Shown: one piece after another, positions 1-12,763 of the stretch
How the letters are laid out: each line of letters starts with the position of its first letter
Numbering within the stretch: the stretch's first letter is position 1
Assembly (NCBI GenBank): GCA_036874045.1
Contig: CM072336.1
Coordinates: 9,142,501 to 9,206,500 of the forward strand
Source of the DNA: Cymodocea nodosa
Lineage: Eukaryota > Streptophyta > Magnoliopsida > Alismatales > Cymodoceaceae
Direction of reading: 5' to 3'
DNA length: 64,000 bases
Translations under genes and position numbers: made by a program
The notes under the pieces: generated by a model
Told to the model about the DNA's origin: nothing
Databases searched by the model: none
Seen by the model: the letters and a program-made list of their open reading frames with translations, nothing else

Positions 1-900
1 ATATAAAATAAATCAAAAATTACAAAAATTGATAACTTTTTAGTTATAATACATGTTTAAAACAACAAAAGGTTAATTATAAATTTTATATTCCTCGTAA
101 TATACAAAAAAAGGTATATTACAAAAAATTTGCTCATTATAATGTTTGTAATACTCTCATTCACGACCATCCCACATTGCATACATAATATTTTCACAAA
201 ATTTATCTACTTCTTTCCTTTACTCTTGTGTGTTGTTCCCAATAGTGTTAACTTTTTCATATTTTCACATATAAAAAGATTAAAATTCCCAAGACTTTTG
301 ACTATCTCCCTCAGAAATCCAAGAATCCTAACCTTACATTCTGCACAACGCCTTTTCTATGGCCTCTTCTACAACCACCTTCTACAATTAACGATTGAAG
401 CTTCCTTCTTCTTTCTCTACTTTGTTGAAGCAAACTCAACGATAGAAGCATCCTTCTTCTATTTAAAATAAATGAAATACATAAGCTTAATTAATAATAA
501 AGGTAAATAAAATAAATAACTTTTTTAAAAATATAATTATTATGAAGTGAATAAATGAAAGTAAATAAAAAGTAAATAATAAATAATTATTGAAATACTT
601 TGATTATAAAAAAATATAATTCTGAACATTCTATTAGCCATAAATGACTTTTAAGACTTTATTTATGTTAGCCACAGAAAGTTAGGAAAATTATATAATT
701 TTTGAAATTTTGATATTATATATAAAATAATATAATAAATAAATAAAATAATTATTATTATTAAATTAAATAATATTTATGATTTTAATATTATAAAATT
801 AAATAATAATAATAATAAATATTTTATTTTTAATAAAAATAAATATTAAAATAATTAATTAAATAAAAAAAATATTAACAATATATACTTCAACAAACTA
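1..900. other. AT-rich region without a recognisable gene
   Basis: Very AT-rich sequence with runs of short A/T words. A 113-codon plus-strand frame at 130-471 has low complexity and no family resemblance I can see, and I do not regard it as a gene. Around 380-465 two related stretches (gaagc-tccttcttct) follow each other. Nothing else is supportable here. Confidence 0.6.
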
Positions 901-930
901 GTAGGAGGGTGAGCGTCGAACAATCTTTTG

Positions 931-970
931 GAAAATGAATTCCAACCTTTTAGGTTGGGAATTCATTTTC
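931..970. repeat. Near-perfect hairpin (about 18-bp arms)
   Basis: The left arm runs 931-948 and the right arm 952-970. They pair along their whole length with a single bulged base and a loop of about 3 nt. The arms contain GAATTC. It could be the end of, or a fossil of, a small inverted-repeat transposon. No target duplication is recognisable. Confidence 0.6.
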
Positions 971-3439
971 ACAACCTTTACACATTCAAATTCCTTAAGA
1001 ATTTAAATTCCAAAATGCACAAACACCTCATGACTCGAAATTTGACGAAAAAAATTTTCAATTCTGTCAAATTCCGAGTGCACAAATCCCCCTAAAGTGT
1101 AGTTTTTGGCATTCCAAATTCTTTTGATATGCCAATTTTTGAGCCTACAATTCATAACTAGAAGCCAAATCAATATACTAGTTATAATTCTCCCACATTT
1201 CTTACATAGAAGGAACAAAAGGAAGCTAAAGCATTGTCACCACTTGATGTCACATCAAAACCTTTGAGAAGACACTCATTTCTACTTCATATAACAGAAA
1301 TACCTATGACTTAAGTAGAGGATTCATAATATAGGCAACAAGATCCTACTCCACATAACATGATTACTTAAAAAAATGATGCCATAACTAAACCCTTAGG
1401 GAATACTCCCAACAAAGCATTGTCTATTGGAAAACATGCACTTGCCATGATGTCAAGTGTCATCCCCAAACAACAACGTCATGAATATAAGGCTTGATGA
1501 TGGAGATAACTTAGAGCATAACATTAACAAGTAGGATTCTTAGGGTCATATGCATTAAAACCTTGATGGGCACCAATAACTTCCCTCCAACTTATGTCCA
1601 CTATGATTGAAAGAGGTTGTCCTAAGAAGTCATTGTGCCCAACAACTGCAATAAGCACATGACATCATCATAAAAGACATGAAAGATGCACACGGTAATC
1701 ACCCTATTACTCTAAAAATACTCACAGATACTAAGGTAATATCCTTATCTAATCATTCTCTAAATGTGATCTTACCCTACAAATCATTGACTTCGGCATT
1801 AAAGTTTTTTGTGCTCCCTCTCACCAAAGACCTATTGATTTGTGTTGTAGGTGATAAAAGCTTAGTATTACAAATATAGGTAGACAATCAAGCCTCATCA
1901 ACTGCTAACTTTGAACAAAGCATTCTGATTTGGAGCATTTTAAAGCCATGGTCAACAACAGAGTATTCATTTTGATTACCAAAGGACAGGAATGCAAGCC
2001 ACTAAATAGTGTAGTTGATGTCTTCATTTTTTCTCAAATCTAAGTGAAATCAAGTGTGCTATGACCACAAGTAAATGCAGTACCTTTGGCAGTCCAAGCA
2101 AAGAGTGGTGAAACAAGCTGGACAACTAAGTATTGCATCAGAAGCTCTATGATGCCTTTGCTTGTGAACCTAGAGTGCATCTTTGTCATCAAGATTTGGA
2201 TCAAAGAAATCAGGCTTGACAGAATAGTCTATTTCATCATCCGAAGACACTGACAAAAGAAAATATGGTTAGAAATTTTATTAGCAGTACTATTTCAGAT
2301 GGCATACTACTCTCCTCAAGGACATGAGATAACCTTTATCTTCCTATCTTTATGGAGAAAAAAAGTTATAAGTTGATATCATAAACTGATTAAACAAGAT
2401 GATTGAAAGGGGCAAAAATATGACAGGATAATAATTTGATGTCTAAATCCCATTTCAGAAAAATTATAGATGATAATATGTTCAACACAAAAAGAAGTTT
2501 GGTGCTAACTCAAAGTTATGTTTGGAAAAAGGAACTTCAAAACCTAAATAAATTTAGAAATGTTGAAAAAAAAAAATAACGCCCAACTAATAATATATAA
2601 TCACAATAAATAGAAAAATTACACATCCTTCATGTTGCACAAGGGACACTACATGCTATGGACATGAAAAGAGACTTTAGAACTCACAAATATGATTCAA
2701 GAAGCACTAGTAAATTATCACATAAGTAAGCTTTTCTTTTAATCTTTTTTAGAAGTCACAAATGAAAATATAACTGTACCATTTATATCCACGCATATCA
2801 CAACATGAATTTTATAAATCTAAATGAACAAGAGATATAGCAGCATTAAAATTCTGAAAGTCACCCAGCACGTTAGACCCCTAGATAGCAACATTTAGTT
2901 GATTCAGATGTCAAGAGGGCAAAGCCTGCTCAACCAATAAGAAGAGGGAAGGAAGGGTTCACTTGATGAGTCGAGACTAATCATATAACATACATAGGGA
3001 CAACATAAAAAAAATGTCCCAAGATTGGGGAAATGTACCAAGAAGAATGAATATCGTTCCAATGTGGGTAAATATTCTCATATTCTTCTCATCTAACCTG
3101 GTAATAAAATGGCAATCATATTAAGAACATCAACACATGGAAAACATAGGAGTACCAAAATACCTTGATATGCTAGTAAAACAGAAACACATATATGTTG
3201 AAAATACAGCCAACCCACTCGTATCTAGCAGGCATCCCTCTACAATGCCACTACCTTTCTTTGTTGTCCTCCTCAAAGATTAGGAAAAGAAAGACTAAAG
3301 TATGTAAGAATCCAAGAATTAAGGGGTGGAATCTAAAAAGTAAAAAGAAAATGATATTTAGAGATAATTATTAAAAGAAAGCATATGACAACTAAGTAAT
3401 GAGGTAAATGAACTTTGAAATAAAATAACTACTTGTATT
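971..3439. other. No supportable gene; anonymous repeat-like DNA
   Basis: I translated both strands by eye and found no conserved domain. The short frames at 1003-1218 (minus) and 1679-1879 (plus) have no recognisable motif. The base composition is a little less AT-rich at 1400-2250 than in the flanks, so an old unrecognised transposon interior is possible. Confidence 0.5.
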
Positions 3440-4950
3440 AAAAAGACTGTTAAGGAAATTTTAAGAGAATCTTGCAGGATAGCTCCACTAACTAAAGAAA
3501 GTTGGTGGTAGAATAAAGATGTATAAAAGAAAAAAAATGAAAAGAACAAATTCTATAAAACCTATCATAAATGTAGAAATGAAAAAAATTTAGAGAAGTA
3601 TAAACTAACAAAAAAAATGCTAAGAAAATTGTTAGAAAAATAAAAAATAAGGCCTATAATGAATTATATGATAATTTTAAATGAAAAACAAGAAGTAAAC
3701 AAAATAGTAAAATTGGCTAAAGCTAGAGAAGAAAATCTAGAGATTTAAGTGAAGTATATTAAAGATGAGGGGATAGTAAAGTTTTAGTAAAAGAAAATGA
3801 AATAAAAGGTAGATGATATATGTATTTTAGTAAACTTTTTAATGAATCTACCATAAGAAACTCTTACATTCAAAATTTAGGTAGTAATATAAAAGATATA
3901 AACTATAGTTGTTTTAGAAGAATTAGTAGTTTGGAGTTAATGAAATCATTAAAAATGAAATCTATGAAAATTATTGGACCAACTGATATTTCTATTGAAG
4001 TGTAGAAGTGTATGGGTGAAGTAAAGATTAAGTGATTAACAAAACTTTTTAACATAATTTTAAAGAAAAAGATGAGGTTAGATGAATGGAGAAAGAGTTT
4101 TTTAATACCTAAATTTAATAATAAGGGAGACATATAGAATTGTAATAACTATTGTAGTATTAAGTTAATAAGTGACATTATTAAATTATGAGAAAGGGTA
4201 ATTAAGCGAAAACTAAGATGTATTATTAAAATCACAAAAAATCAATTTGAGTTTATGTTGAGAAGGTCAACAATGGAAGTTATTCATTAACTTAGACAAC
4301 TAGTAGAAAATTTTAGAGTTAAGAAAAAGGACCTCCATATGGTTTTTATTGATTTAGAAAAAGTATGTAATAGAATACCTAGAAACATATTGGAGTAAAT
4401 TTTAGAAAGAAAAAAAGTACCAATAGAATATATTGATATTATAAAGGACATATAATAGTATGTTAATAAGAGGATACCTTTATAATTAGAAGGAAATTTC
4501 TATAAATTTGTTATTCCTCCAGCTATACATCATAACTTACAATGTTATAATGTAAAGTATAATCATATGCAAAAAGTTAATAGTGCTGAGATATGTATGC
4601 TTAAATGAATGAATAGTAATATAATAATGGATAACTTTAAAAGCAATTTTATTAGAAATAAAGCAACAGTTGCACCTACTGAAGATAAGATAAGAGAAAA
4701 TCAACTTAAATAGTTGGATCATATCCTTAGGAGGCTAAGGAATGACACTAGTTATGAGACATGTAATTAGTGCAAAAGAAATTAAAAATAGAGGTATACT
4801 TAAAACTACTTGGTTAGGACTTATAGCAAAGATTTAAATTTATGTAATTTAATTGAAGATTTGATAATAGATAGAAATACTTAAAAGAAAAAGATTTACG
4901 TGACTAACCCCACATAATGAGATTATGGCTCAGATTGATGTCATTGTAAT
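3440..4950 (+). pseudogene. LINE (L1-type, non-LTR) reverse transcriptase remnant
   Basis: Plus-strand conceptual translation, across frameshifts and stops, follows the typical plant LINE polymerase. A tryptophan-rich WWWN motif lies near 3500, an RT fingers region near 4020-4200, and the palm motif A, of the form VFIDLEK, at about 4340-4365. A C-terminal domain ending IRENQLK and a tail matching the usual KKIYVTNPT end complete it at 4560-4920. The endonuclease region is not recognisable upstream. The region that should carry the catalytic YADD box is missing: the sequence jumps at about 4520-4545 from palm to the C-terminal domain. There are many stop codons, so it is a dead, internally deleted, 5'-truncated copy. 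Family identification is by remembered motif resemblance. Confidence 0.75.
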
Positions 4951-4984
4951 TATGCAATTTAATTACATTACATTAATATTACAG

Positions 4985-5394
4985 TTAACCAAAGAAGACC
5001 TAATTGTTCCATACTCTTTAAGCTACGCTCTAGTCTGTCATACCTATTCTAAATTTCCTTGTCTCTCAACATATTACACATTCTAAGCTGTCCATCAGTT
5101 GAATAAACTATAGTATTCTTATACTCAACTCTATTATATTGAATATAATTCATTTGTTGTTCATGTGATCTAACCATCTACAATTGTCTCAATTTCAAAC
5201 AATCAGAGATCTCGTGACCTTCCAAATTGTAGAATTCACATATGCTAACTACAGGTTTCAGAAATCTTGGAGCATAAGCATATTCCATATTCTCAATTAT
5301 AGAATAAAACACACAACACTCCTCCTGCTATTAAAAGGAAACAACACTCATAGTTGCTTAGCTTCTCAATCCCCGACTATAGTGCTAGAAAACT
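4985..5394 (-). pseudogene. gypsy leader and gag-tail fragment (second copy of 36.8-37.2 kb)
   Basis: This stretch aligns with 36,800-37,201 of the longer gypsy element on the same strand. A short frame starts at 5288 and encodes a zinc-knuckle-like CEFY-x4-GH-x4-DC segment. It ends at a TAG directly followed by ATG near 5180, the same arrangement as in the other copy. A degenerate tRNA-Asp-type primer site (TCCCCGACTATAGTGCT) lies at about 5370-5387, just before the LTR. The rest of the element is missing to the left. Confidence 0.7.
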
Positions 5395-7469
5395 TGTTTG
5401 GTGTGAAAAGTTAAATCTTAACTTACTTATATCAGTAATTTCTTTTAGAAGTAAACAAACAACCTTTCACACAAATTAGATATTAATTCCAATTTGTATT
5501 TTTAACTGCAAGTGCACAATGTATATTGCATTTTTATGCAAGTATAGGTCGATCCCATAGAGATTGAGTAAGAATTGTTTACTGTTTCGATTTTTATATT
5601 GAAGTATAAATGTATTCAGTAAGTACTCCGTTGAGTTATAGTTAACACAACAGACTTAGTTCATGGAGTTATGGCTAACTCAACGGACTAACCTCGTTGA
5701 CTTAAGTTAACTCCACGAGCTTAATTTTTTCGGTTGAATATGGTTAATTACAGAGGAATTCGGCCAACCATTGGGTGGTTCCACAGATTGTAAATAACAT
5801 CAATTAAGCTCTTTAATGTTAGTTAATATTAGATTTATCATTAAGCACTACTAACATTCAGATATTTCAAACAATAACCATTAAAATCTTCAAGTATCTG
5901 GAACGAATCAATTTCAGTAAACTGTAAAACTATTTTCTATTTTCTAAATTAAACAAACATAACACATTCACAATACTGACAATGATAACATTACTCATGA
6001 TACAAAACAAACAATACAACACTTTAATACTAAACGTAAACACAGATAATTTGTTGTTTTTCGTATTTTTGTTTTGATATGTTCCTGAAGATGAATGAAA
6101 GGTGAAATGTAAAAATCTTTATCGATAGTAAATGCTTCCATCACTACATGCGACGTGACTATACCACTAAAAACTTAATCACTTACAATCTTGCCTCCTC
6201 TCCCTATAGAATCGTGAGTCCAAAATTGCAAGATGATCTCCTCTTTAGCATACTGGCATCAACCCGAAACCAAGGCTAGAAGCTTTACGATCTCCTGAGA
6301 TATGAGTCGGTGCTTGGTGAAAATGGCTTCCCTTCCCGCGACGCGATCACTCCTCACAGTGGTTGTCAAGCACCGTGTTTAGCTCGGAATCGACTCAACA
6401 TCAAGAAAGTATTCTCACAGACCTTCGATGGTTGGTGATTTTAGTGGTGGTGTAGAACTTCAGGAAACTTCTGGTGCTGCTTGCATTTAGCGTGGTTCTC
6501 CACTACTACACACACAATTTTTCTTCGTCTTTTATATTTCTTACAGAAGTAACTACTCCTATTTAGATAATCAGTTGGATTTCCTTCATTCATATCAACG
6601 ATGATGATTTCTTCTTCATTCCATGAATGAATTCCTGCATGATACGTGCAATCGTGGTTTTCCTTTAAATGTCCTATTTCTGCAACTACTACATTGGCAT
6701 ATTAGTCTTCGGTTTAGTCGAACACTTATCCTTTAAGTCTTGTAAAAACTTGAACACTTATTTGTAACTGTTCAAGTTTTTGTACCTACAAAACACGTGA
6801 CTAAACATAGAAAACTTATCTATTCATTAATCATTTTATAAAACTCAAATAGTTATCTATCCATGCGTATAAAAACTCGAATAGTTATCTAACTCTTCGA
6901 TTTTCATTACCGCACGCACATGGAAAACACGTGACAACTTAAAACATTAAAAACACACGTGCAAATAACTTAACTATACGAGTTTTTAACATAACTCTTC
7001 GACAAAAACAAAACATTAACTATTCGAAAGTTACTTTTCCTATTTCTACATAACAAAACATGTTACCTTAATGTATATTCAAGTAACTCAACATATATAG
7101 TCATGCTAACTTAACGAGTTATACATGTGCATCTCATGTGACATAATAAAGCATTTAAATTCAACACGTGCACTCCTGGAAATAATAAAATATTCTTCTA
7201 TCGTTAAAAACATAACTATTTGGTACATGCAATATAACTCTCTGAAATAACAGAAAATTTGAATACTTAGGAATTTCAAAGCTTGTAATTTACCGACAGT
7301 TCAGAAATATACTTAATTAACGTTAATTTCTAGAAATTATGTAGATTCCTTCATTAAAGCATATAATAGTGCAAGTATAACATAATGGCTTAATTCTCAT
7401 ATGATAAGCTAAATATTCTACAATTAGCCATCATTTAACCCTTAATATTATGTACTTTTTCATTCTAAA
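5395..7469 (-). mobile_element. Athila/Tat-like gypsy LTR, nearly complete
   Basis: On the plus strand it begins TGTTTGG next to the degenerate primer site and ends ...CATTCTAAA, a few bases short of the CATTCTAAACA end seen at 39,186. It is homologous to 37,202-39,186, 52,682-54,702 (inverted), 61,849-63,488 and the fragment at 32,159-33,560. It carries a CG-N4-GTTA inverted-repeat array at about 5620-5730 and several CACGTG or CACGTG-like boxes at 6790-7180. The right end is cut by copia gag sequence starting at 7470, so the junction is a rearrangement and not a clean insertion. Confidence 0.8.
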
Positions 7470-8645
7470 GATCCTTCTATTCAAAATTCTTTCCTAAGTA
7501 TTTTAAGGAATTTATGATATTTAGGAATCTAGTATTTTAAGGAATATATGATTGATTAATGAGAATTCTATGCCTTTTATATTGTACCTTTATTTCATGT
7601 ATATCTTTCATGTTTAACCATAATTATTTTTTCACTCTTCACATCTTCTCTTTTTCCTTCATCGAAATATACATGTTTTGACCTACGTTTTCCTCTTGAA
7701 TTTTCTTTAATCATCAATTTTGGATCTTTGAAAATTTTTTTGCAAAATAAACTTTCTCGTCTAAAATTTTTTATCAAATGTAACAAGAAGTCATGTTAAT
7801 ATTAACTAAATGAGTAAAACAAGTAGGATTATAACTTAATGTATCTAACTTAACGAGTTCATCATGTGCCAAATCACGTGATAAGTACTATAGCTAACTC
7901 AATGAACTAAGTTCATGGTATTACGCTAATTCAACGAACTAGCTTCATGGTGTTACAGTTAACTCAACAAACTAATTCTATTGTGTTACTGATAACTCAA
8001 CAAACTAGTAATAAATAAATGTTTTAAACAATAAAGTATTTACAACGTGCAAGAATAATAACTTTAAGTTTATAATGCTAACCTAATGCATTGCCTTAGT
8101 GTTCAATATAGCAACTCAACACGTGTAGTTATGTTAACTTAATGAGTTAAACATATGCAACTCACGTGATACAATATAACATTCGTAAATTTTAATTTCA
8201 ACACATGTATAATACTAACTTAACGAGTTCATCTCTTCACTTTAACGTTTTGTTCACTAACTCAATGAGTTCTCACGTGACTTATTTTAACCTTTAATCC
8301 TATAACTCAATGAGTTCTCACGTGACCTTTTTACAAATAAAGCACTAACTCAACAAGTTGTCTTAACGTGCACTGTACATGATACAAAAATATAACTTTA
8401 AAATATATCTTGCTTTACAAAAAAAACACACGTTAACTTAACATTTAGTTAAATGAAAAGTTAGTATAACTTAACGACTAGTTATTTAACTTATCATAAT
8501 TTCAGATCCATTACAGATAAGTATTTATATCAATAAAAAAAATTTGTAATAATTGATGTTCTTAATTTAATTTCACAAATAATAGTAATTGAGTAAATAT
8601 GATTACATTCATTTAGTACACATCATCAAAACAAAATAGTCAACA
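7470..8645 (-). mobile_element. copia fragment: short gag piece fused to most of an LTR
   Basis: 7470-7532 matches the copia gag sequence at 44,242-44,305. From about 7549 the sequence follows the copia LTR of 45,350 onward and 50,611-52,141. It runs through an inverted-repeat array (7880-8010) and a G-box-rich stretch (8160-8330), and reaches the LTR terminus GTCAACA at 8645. Immediately after is ATATG (8646-8650), which is also the pentamer just outside the other LTR end at 15,573-15,577 and 40,566-40,570. This end therefore looks like the original insertion boundary. The LTR left end and nearly all internal sequence are deleted. Confidence 0.75.
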
Positions 8646-9560
8646 ATATGAGATGTCAATATATATATATATACAAAATATTGAATACACTTAAACAAGG
8701 GTATAAATTGTTTCTAAAAAAAAATATAAAAAAAGTATAAAATATTAAATTACTTCTAGATATGAACTTAAACTATTTAGTTTTTACTTGAATATAGAAA
8801 TATATATTCAAGTAATAAAAATATTAATTGCTCCTAGATAAGAGCCCAAACTATCTAAAATATGCTAAAATATAGTATACTCTAAGGTAAGAGTCTAAAA
8901 TATTTAGAAAATATATATTTTTTATCATAATAAAAAATATATAATGTCAAAATATATGAAAGGAGAATAAGGAAAATAGTCTCATGCATAGGAAAAATTA
9001 CTGGAATACCCTCACCCATGCTAAAATTACAAATACTCAGATAGGAGTATAAACTATCCAAAATATAAAAATATAGTTAGATAAGAGTCTAAACTATCTA
9101 TGGTATATTTTGATAATATATATATATATATATCAAAAAGTTAGTGGTACACTAATTACGAAGATAAACTTAAAATATTAAATGTACCCCGAGAGGAGCC
9201 TAAGCTGTTTAACGCTAAACATATATATATATATATTTTATATCCAAACATATTTCTAATTTTGAATCTTAACATATTTATATCCCATATATAAGATATT
9301 TATCTTTGTTTACTTTTTCATATGTATTTTAGATATTTATATTTTATATCTAAAATACTTCAATCTTAGCTACTTATATTTTATATTTAAGTTTTTTTTA
9401 GTTTGATCTTAGATACCTTTGTTTAGTATCTAATACTTCTAGATTTTAAAATTTCTTAGCTCTATTTAGATGTTGCAGATTTCTTTAATTTCCATTTTAT
9501 ATACTTTTTATTTTGTCTCTAAAATACCATTAGCAGTATTCCTGAATTAAATCTATTGAA
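8646..9560. repeat. AT-rich array of short dyad motifs (copy 1)
   Basis: Repeated words of the form GATAAGAGTCTAAACTATC and GATAGGAGTATAAACTATCC occur at intervals of roughly 60-120 bp to about 9215. From about 9230 to 9460 there is an array of TTAGATATTTAT/ATATCTAAA dyads. The first part matches 45,740-46,047. The second part matches 47,403-47,628. The two are fused here at about 9215, whereas at 46-47 kb they are separated by about 1.35 kb. TA dinucleotide runs at 9120-9135 and 9210-9235 are simple sequence. Confidence 0.7.
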
Positions 9561-9849
9561 TTTAAATAAATCTCACAGACTAAGTCCTGTCCTTTGAGTT
9601 TAAATAAACCCAATGGACTAACTTTGTTGGGTTTGGGTGAAGTACACGAACCGCTATTTATGTTGACATAATAATTATAATCATATGTATATTTTTGTTA
9701 TCTTAGTCAACACATATATATATATATATATATTCATTATATTATGGTTATTATTATATTATTAATTTGTTAGTTATTATTATCATTATATTATATTTAT
9801 TTTTTTATAATTTCCACATGTATAAATAAATTTAAAGGAAAGCTTGTGA
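9561..9849. other. AT-rich spacer with a diverged inverted-repeat module
   Basis: At about 9590-9650 there is an imperfect inverted repeat related in layout to the LTR modules (GTTTAAATAAACCCAATGG ... TTGTTGGGTTT). The remainder is A/T simple sequence including an (AT)n run near 9710-9730. No gene seen. Confidence 0.5.
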
Positions 9850-10080
9850 CAACTTATTCCAAGCAATCAACAAGGACATAACGTGTTTGAATAATGAAAA
9901 AAGATGGGATAGAACTCTTGCAGTCTTTTATTCTTAATCAGTTGCATCCATTGTTTCTCATAAATCAACTTATAAAGCAAGAGAACATCTTGAATAGCAA
10001 CCACAAGGATATTGTCATTAATCAATGCGAAGCTTCTAATAGATACTGTCATTGATTGTAGACTCATCTTTACTTTTACA
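9850..10080 (-). pseudogene. Fragment resembling the C-terminal part of an F-box protein
   Basis: The minus-strand frame 10,067-9,867 encodes 66 residues. They resemble in order and spacing the C-terminal end of the F-box product at 24.6-25.7 kb: a hydrophobic F-x2-IN-x-N-x-L core, then a VYKL/LYKL segment, then an aromatic-rich tail ending near a Cys or Ser cluster. Plant F-box-associated domains commonly finish this way. No F-box is visible upstream, where the inverted-repeat arm begins. Read as a gene fragment; the similarity is by eye and moderate. Confidence 0.4.
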
Positions 10081-10352
10081 CAATTATTGTTCTAGTGCAC
10101 TTATCATGATCTTCCATCATCTATATGTAAAATGTTATATCTGCTGCGTACCATCGAATTAAACATAAGGATGGTGATGATGGCCTCCCCTTCCCTTTCC
10201 ATACTGTACGATAGCAAAATGTAGGAGCTCATCTGTTGGAGGCGTCAACGTATGGACAACGTAGCTAAGCTCAAGGTCTGAGAGCTACCATTCTTCCTCC
10301 ATTTAGGCAATCTAGTATTGCTACACCAAGAAAAGATGAGTAACTAGACGAC

Positions 10353-11217
10353 CTTTCAACGGGTGGACTTGCAAGCTCCACAGCAACAACGAAGGTCTCG
10401 ATGCTGTGGGCGATCACGCCGAGACAACAGCCACGTACTTCCCGATCACAAGCTGCCAAGGTCGCACCAAGAGAACTGTGACCACGAAGTATACACAATA
10501 TCGCTATTGCAACACAACAGATTTAACATGCCTCAACGAAAAATAAAATCCACCTTTCTTTCTTGCAGGAGTGTCTCTCCAGTCTCAGGGTAGGAGTGTG
10601 AAAGTGGGAGTATGTGCAGTTGAAAGAGAGTCCAGGCCTTTGCTGTACGCCATCCATCTACCTTTACGATAGAAATGGTGAAACGGACGACACAAAGTGC
10701 AATCGATGCTCATGGGGGATGTTAGATGCTCGAACGTCCATCCTCCTTCCAAGCTTATATATCTTAAATGCTCGACACGCCTGATCACCATATATATCTT
10801 TAAGTTTATATTTTTTATAAACTTCTTGTATATGTGACTTTACATTTTAAATAATTACAATATGTGTATATCAATTTCTTATTATGATTATTTAATCAAT
10901 GATTCCCATTTCTAAGATATTGCCGTCAACATATGTCCATAGTTATTTCTCTCTTTCGATATTCTAGATCCATCCGCTTGACTTTACAAGAAACACTGTG
11001 AAGTTTTTTTGACAAATACCATCCATATTAGTTCAGGACTACGTATGTGCTGACGATAAATGTGATGGAAGTAGGCAAGTAAAGCAGCAAGTATATACGT
11101 GATTTTAAATTTTTATTCTATTATCCACTCAATTCAAGTTTGTTTGCACATCGGCTCTCATCATCAAGATTCCAGTCCTTTCTTCTTAGCTGCTGCTGCT
11201 CTCTCTCTATATATATA
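10353..11217. repeat. Left arm of an 0.87-kb inverted repeat
   Basis: The reverse complement of this segment matches 22,569-23,440 almost base for base, with scattered substitutions and small indels. The alignment stops abruptly at both ends (near 10,353/23,440 and 11,217/22,569). The spacer is about 11.35 kb. The GC content is higher than in the surroundings, and overlapping frames on both strands (10,271-10,498 minus, 10,363-10,593 plus) are partly preserved in both arms. I cannot assign a product. It may be a captured gene piece or a non-coding low-copy element. Confidence 0.8.
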
Positions 11218-12763
11218 TGTTGTAAAGAGATAATATGTAATATAATATTTTCATATAATATATTGTCTACTTTTGAAAAAATTTAGATTGTAATGAACAA
11301 TATTGTTTATGTTAATTACAGGTATGTTATTTCACTTGTTATATCTGTATTTAGTAAAATTTTAAGATATATTATAATATTTAAAATATTACTTTTTAAA
11401 TATAATATCTTTTAAAAATAATATTCTAATGTATTATTTAATTTTTAAAATATTATTATTATTTTAATTCCTTTTAACTACACAAACACCCTATTTTCCA
11501 TCATTTTCTCTAATACACAAATAATACTGTATTTCCTATTATATCTTATCATTGCCTACCATCTTCATTTCTCACTACTTTCATATTTCTAGTTGTTTTA
11601 TTTTTCGATGAAAAAATGTACACAAATAGAGTCTAAAAGTTTGACTCGTTGAATGTTATCCCTTGTACTTGTTGTAAACGCCAAAGCAAAATTGTAGGTA
11701 TACTTCCGTTTCTACATCACTACTTACTAATTTTATGTCATGACCACTTCACCTGGAGACCATCTGAAGAACAAAGATTTTTCTCGAGTAACGATGGTAG
11801 CTTTTGCATAACTTAAATCATGATAAAAATTGCAAATGTTGGTACCTTTCGTTGATTAAATTGGTGTAGTTAACTAGCCTAGCAATGAGAAAGAAAGTTA
11901 CATGATATTCGTGGCTTGTATAATATCAATATTTTACATGTGAAATTCTTATCTTTGAAAATAAATCTTAAAGAGAGAGAGGGGGTTAGTGTACACAGAA
12001 AATCAAGAAAAGGAAGAAAAGTATAAACTTTTCTTTTGTTAGGCGGAAAGAATGTTAACGAAATTCTAGCGGTATAAAACGTGTTACTTTCCTTTCTCGT
12101 CATTCATTTCTGACCTCCAGACATCCGATTTCGCTCCCCCAACCTTTCCGACTTGCCCATCCTCACAACCTCCAACACCGATGCTACACAACTCATGGCT
12201 TCCTCGTTCATTTCTAAACATCAAGATGACCTCCTCGTGTGTAAACAATGGTCGACCTCCAACTCTATGCATTGGAAGCATCCCTCGAACTCTTGACCTC
12301 ATGACGTCGTCGCAGCCTCTAGCGTTCAATCCCCAAAAATATCACACATTGGAACCTCCCGCCTCGCTCGAAATCGAAAGCTCCTTCGTTCGCACCCTAG
12401 CTTTAGATGGAAGAAAGCCCTTCGCGACCAGAAATATTTGCTTGTCCTCGATTATCATAATTCAAAATTAATTAAATAGTCTTATTCAAAGTAACTATTT
12501 AATGATAATTTTGTAATTTTTTTGAACTTCTATGATATCATAATCTAGTTTTTTTTTTTGAGATTGAAGTAATAAATTTAATTGTAAGTACAATCTTAAA
12601 GACTGAAACTCATATTAATGACACATTAAAAAATTTTTTATCATCATTAAAGTTAGTCTACATCATCTAACACATAAATGTCTTTTGTGCAGTACATATT
12701 TTTATTATTGTGTTGTTATTCCATAGGTTTTATTCTATTTATTAAAATCTTGCTTGTGTAGAA
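11218..12763. other. No recognised gene; GC-richer island at 12.1-12.45 kb
   Basis: The part to 12,060 is AT-rich with no domain seen. At 12,090-12,440 the composition is clearly more GC-rich, and a plus-strand frame of 96 codons (12,181-12,471) and a minus-strand frame of 81 codons overlap each other. Neither carries a motif I recognise, and the island has no matching intron or promoter signal that I can defend. It may be a decayed exon or transposon segment. Confidence 0.45.

Noticed and set aside
130-471. 113-codon Phe/Leu/Ser-rich plus frame
   Set aside because: Low-complexity translation of T-rich DNA with no upstream signal and no homology I can see.
8660-9240. Long (AT)n and (TA)n runs as origins or cruciform sites
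   Set aside because: Simple sequence is common in AT-rich plant DNA and shows no additional structure here.
10271-10593. Overlapping 75- and 76-codon frames on both strands of the inverted-repeat arm
   Set aside because: Neither has a recognisable domain, and the matching frames in the other arm are altered at their ends. I report the repeat and do not call a gene.
12084-12471. Overlapping plus and minus frames in the GC-richer island
   Set aside because: No motif, no splice or promoter support, and both frames are explained by lower stop frequency at higher GC.
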